64,000 bases of DNA from Tomocerus qinae (taxonomy: Eukaryota; Arthropoda; Collembola; Entomobryomorpha; Tomoceridae): contig CM034546.1 in NCBI GenBank assembly GCA_020055645.1, forward strand, positions 113,614,875-113,678,874, in the 5' to 3' direction. Both the position numbers and the translations under genes were made by a program. The number at the start of each line of letters is the position of its first letter. The first letter of the stretch is position 1. The notes beneath the pieces are model-generated. The model had not been told where the DNA came from. It saw nothing but the letters and a program-made list of their open reading frames with translations, and did not search any database. Shown piece by piece: positions 61,451 to 64,000 of this stretch.

Positions 61451-64000
61451 ACTGATTTTCCGTTCGTTCGTTGGGACACAGAGCACGATAGACGATAACA
61501 CGATCCAGCTATAATATTCTTCAAATTGCTATGTGAAAAGGAAAAACTCAGTCGCCCTTCTCACTCATCTTCCCTTTCATTTTTCTGTGGAGAGAGATGT
61601 GGGCAACCTTCCCTTCCTTCATTACTAAGTAATCGATCGATATCCTTCCTAGTCTCACTTTCTCTGCTCCACTTTCACTTTTATCGAAACCCTTTCTCTT
61701 AATTACTACATTCAAACGTAGCACTCACACCGACCTAACAAATTCGTGCATCTTCACAAGTACTAATCATACTCACTCCTGTGCTTCTTCTACAACTTCA
61801 TTTTTACTAATTCTCTATCGGTAATTACTTTCTCCTACCACAATACAATACAATCTGCATGTCGCTAAATTTCATTCTTTTCTTTTTATCCTCTCTGCAT
61901 CTTTTCATCTTTTATAATTACTTTCTATTATTCTATTATCTATTCAATCTTGTACTACACCAACCATCATGATTATCATCATTTTTCTATATACTTTCAC
62001 CACAATATTATTATCTCTTATATAATTATATTATAATACTATATAGATAAACCTATACATATACTTTTCTGATTACATTATATACAAACAAAATTATTAC
62101 TACTACTTCACACTCATCTTCCAGATAAGTGCTAGTAAAAATGATAATTTCCTCAAATCTTTCGTTTATTTTTCTTTTCGTGTCCCCCTCGCTAAAAAAC
62201 TAAATTTTTAAAACTTAATAAAAAAAATCCTGCATGCGCATTTAAAAAAAAAATATTTGCGTATTTTGTTGTCTCAAATTGTAAACTTATACCAAGTGTA
62301 CTAGAGTGAAAGTATTTCTACCATTTAGAACTATGTTGGTCTAAAAGCAAAAGGTCAGTATTTTCTATAGTTCAGTTCTCGGCCTCTTCATTCTCACGTC
62401 TCAGCTTTAATATTTGTTATATATTTTGTTCTAGAAATAAGAACAACAGAATTCTTAGGTTTCTTTGGTGCAGACCAAGTCGTAAGTTACAGTGGAATCA
62501 TTATAACGATTAAGTACGAAATTCCGGTTCCGATTCACAAGCACGTAGCTCCAATTCCAACCAACCATTTAAGACCGTGCTATTTCTTTTCCTACTTCGT
62601 AGATTAATGTGTCAGGAAACTTCTACAATCTCCTCAGATATGAAGGTATCCTTCATAGGATGATGAAGGATATTCTCAAAGATACTTTCATATCCAGTCT
62701 GCTCTGACATGTCAACTTAATCTATAAAACACACAGCCAGAAGCCAGACTACCACCTTATTTATAATGCGGGTACCTACTGTCTTGCAGATCTAAGAAAG
62801 CATTCTCAAGACAAAAAGATAAATCGCATTGTAGCAGAATAATATTATCATTAAATAGTAATAGCATTTTCACCATAATATTAATGAAAGTTTTAGGCCT
62901 ACGGCCCCCAGTAAAAACATTTCGTGTAAATATTGTCATATGAGACAATGTGGAAAAGTGAAATCAACTTCATAAAATCATTTTTACTGTCAAAAATTAC
63001 TTGACGGTTCAAAAGAAGCTTTTCAAATCTACGCCTTAGAATTTTTTTTTAGTTTTTACAACTTTAAACTAGGCCTTCAGTTACAATGTTCTTAAGCACA
63101 ATACAACGGGAGCTTAAATTACGCATTAGTTGAGCTGCTCTAATTTTAGACTGGATTTGTCAAGGTCCCATAATATCGTATTTACAGGCTATAAGCGAGA
63201 TATGGTTTGATAGTGAAAGTGTTAATATTTTAATCCCTAATCCAGGATTATTTTCCCAACATAGTGAAAGTCCAAACGCTTGTATAAAGATTTTATACAC
63301 GTATTTTTTTACTTTATAATTTGTAGTTTCTAAACTTGGAAATGTAATCCCAAAAATAGATATTCTGTGGAAAATTAATGCCACACAGTGGGAAAAATTA
63401 GGGAAGCCACAGAAATTGCATGGGATTAGTAAAATCAATAGTAAGAACAATTTCTGAGCTATTTGCACATAGCATACCTATTTGATTCTCCCATTTCTCA
63501 CATTTGCCATGTAGTAGTGTTTTGGGATTTTGGGACTTGAGCTGCGGTACTATTACAGTTTACGACAGGCCTGAGAGATATAGGCATTCCGTGCAAGAGA
63601 CATAAAAGGATATAAACAATAAAATAATCTTTCCTTTAATACAAATCGTATACAACAGAAAAACATTTCGAGTCTGGTATAATAATACTTGGTTGAGGGA
63701 ATGTGGTCATAAATTTTCTATGCATAAGTCTTTCTGTTGGTAGCAATTGCTATGTCACTCATATGCGACATAACAAAGGACAAGTCATAATTTATCCAGT
63801 TTTCAAGATTACTAAAAGTTTACATATCTTTGTTTTAGAAAATGACGGAGGACTTCTGCGTTCCTGGATCCATGTGGCGATTTGTTTCTTCTGATTTTAA
63901 CTTTCCGCATCATAGACTGTTTCAATTAGCTTTTCAACGGTAGAAAATCACTGCAAATTTTTTTCGCCACCTGCTAAGTCAAGAGAAATGGGCTGTTGCT
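61451..64000. other. right-end intergenic sequence
   Basis: AT-rich with pyrimidine-rich tracts (61560-62110) and no credible gene. The minus-strand stretch 63468-63160 has a signal-peptide-like beginning (KLFLLLILLIPCNFCG) but starts with GTG and has no domain or splice support. Confidence 0.45.

Noticed and set aside
63160-63468. 102-codon minus-strand frame with a hydrophobic N-terminus
   Set aside because: Starts at GTG rather than ATG and has no domain. The hydrophobic start is easily produced by T-rich DNA.

Overview
This window looks like a stretch of animal nuclear genome, most likely arthropod. It is AT-rich, the genes are split by GT..AG introns with long AT-rich gaps between them, and there is no operon structure. 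The GW182 gene carries the insect-type hallmark [12 protein letters not shown] and the C-terminal end [11 protein letters not shown], so a hexapod is the best guess. A springtail-like lineage is possible but not proven from sequence. I see no bacterial, viral or organellar sequence, no CRISPR array and no rRNA or tRNA that I could support.

Layout, left to right. (1) 75-2612, minus: a secreted protein of unknown function whose second half is built from small symmetrical phase-1 exons that each encode a GLLGG-rich cassette. (2) 4313-7382, minus: synaptogyrin, four coding exons, 225 residues. (3) 7383-15862: mostly non-coding, with a TATA-box promoter candidate (about 11626) and candidate 5' untranslated exons that probably belong to the next gene. 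(4) 15863-23533, plus: GW182/gawky (TNRC6 orthologue), 14 coding exons joining in frame to 1787 residues. (5) 23534-31460: 3' untranslated and intergenic DNA. (6) 31463-33440, minus: two fragments with HExxHGL-type metallopeptidase motifs, probably a decayed gene. (7) 33.5-39.1 kb: AT-rich intergenic DNA with microsatellites and two short coding-like pieces. (8) 39157-40519: a non-autonomous hAT-type DNA transposon with 18-bp terminal inverted repeats, an 8-bp target duplication and CACGGGCGGG subterminal arrays. (9) 41831-45310, plus: eRF3 (GSPT1), eight coding exons, 553 residues. (10) 47678 to at least 57995, minus: a four-transmembrane protein with a long proline/glutamine-rich tail, four exons joined by compatible phases, first exon not located. 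A large intron of this gene holds a second repeat element (50607-51910) with inverted ends and a (GTCC)n tract. (11) 58-64 kb: intergenic apart from a GC-rich island at 61.1-61.45 kb.

Functionally, two genes meet at the poly(A)-binding protein. eRF3 (translation termination) and GW182 (microRNA silencing) both carry a PAM2 motif, the peptide that binds the MLLE domain of PABPC. Synaptogyrin is a synaptic-vesicle membrane protein. The remaining genes are not assigned to a pathway. Exon boundaries were placed by hand from splice consensus, reading-frame phase and remembered family features. Intron phases agree for every join reported, but no transcript evidence was available.
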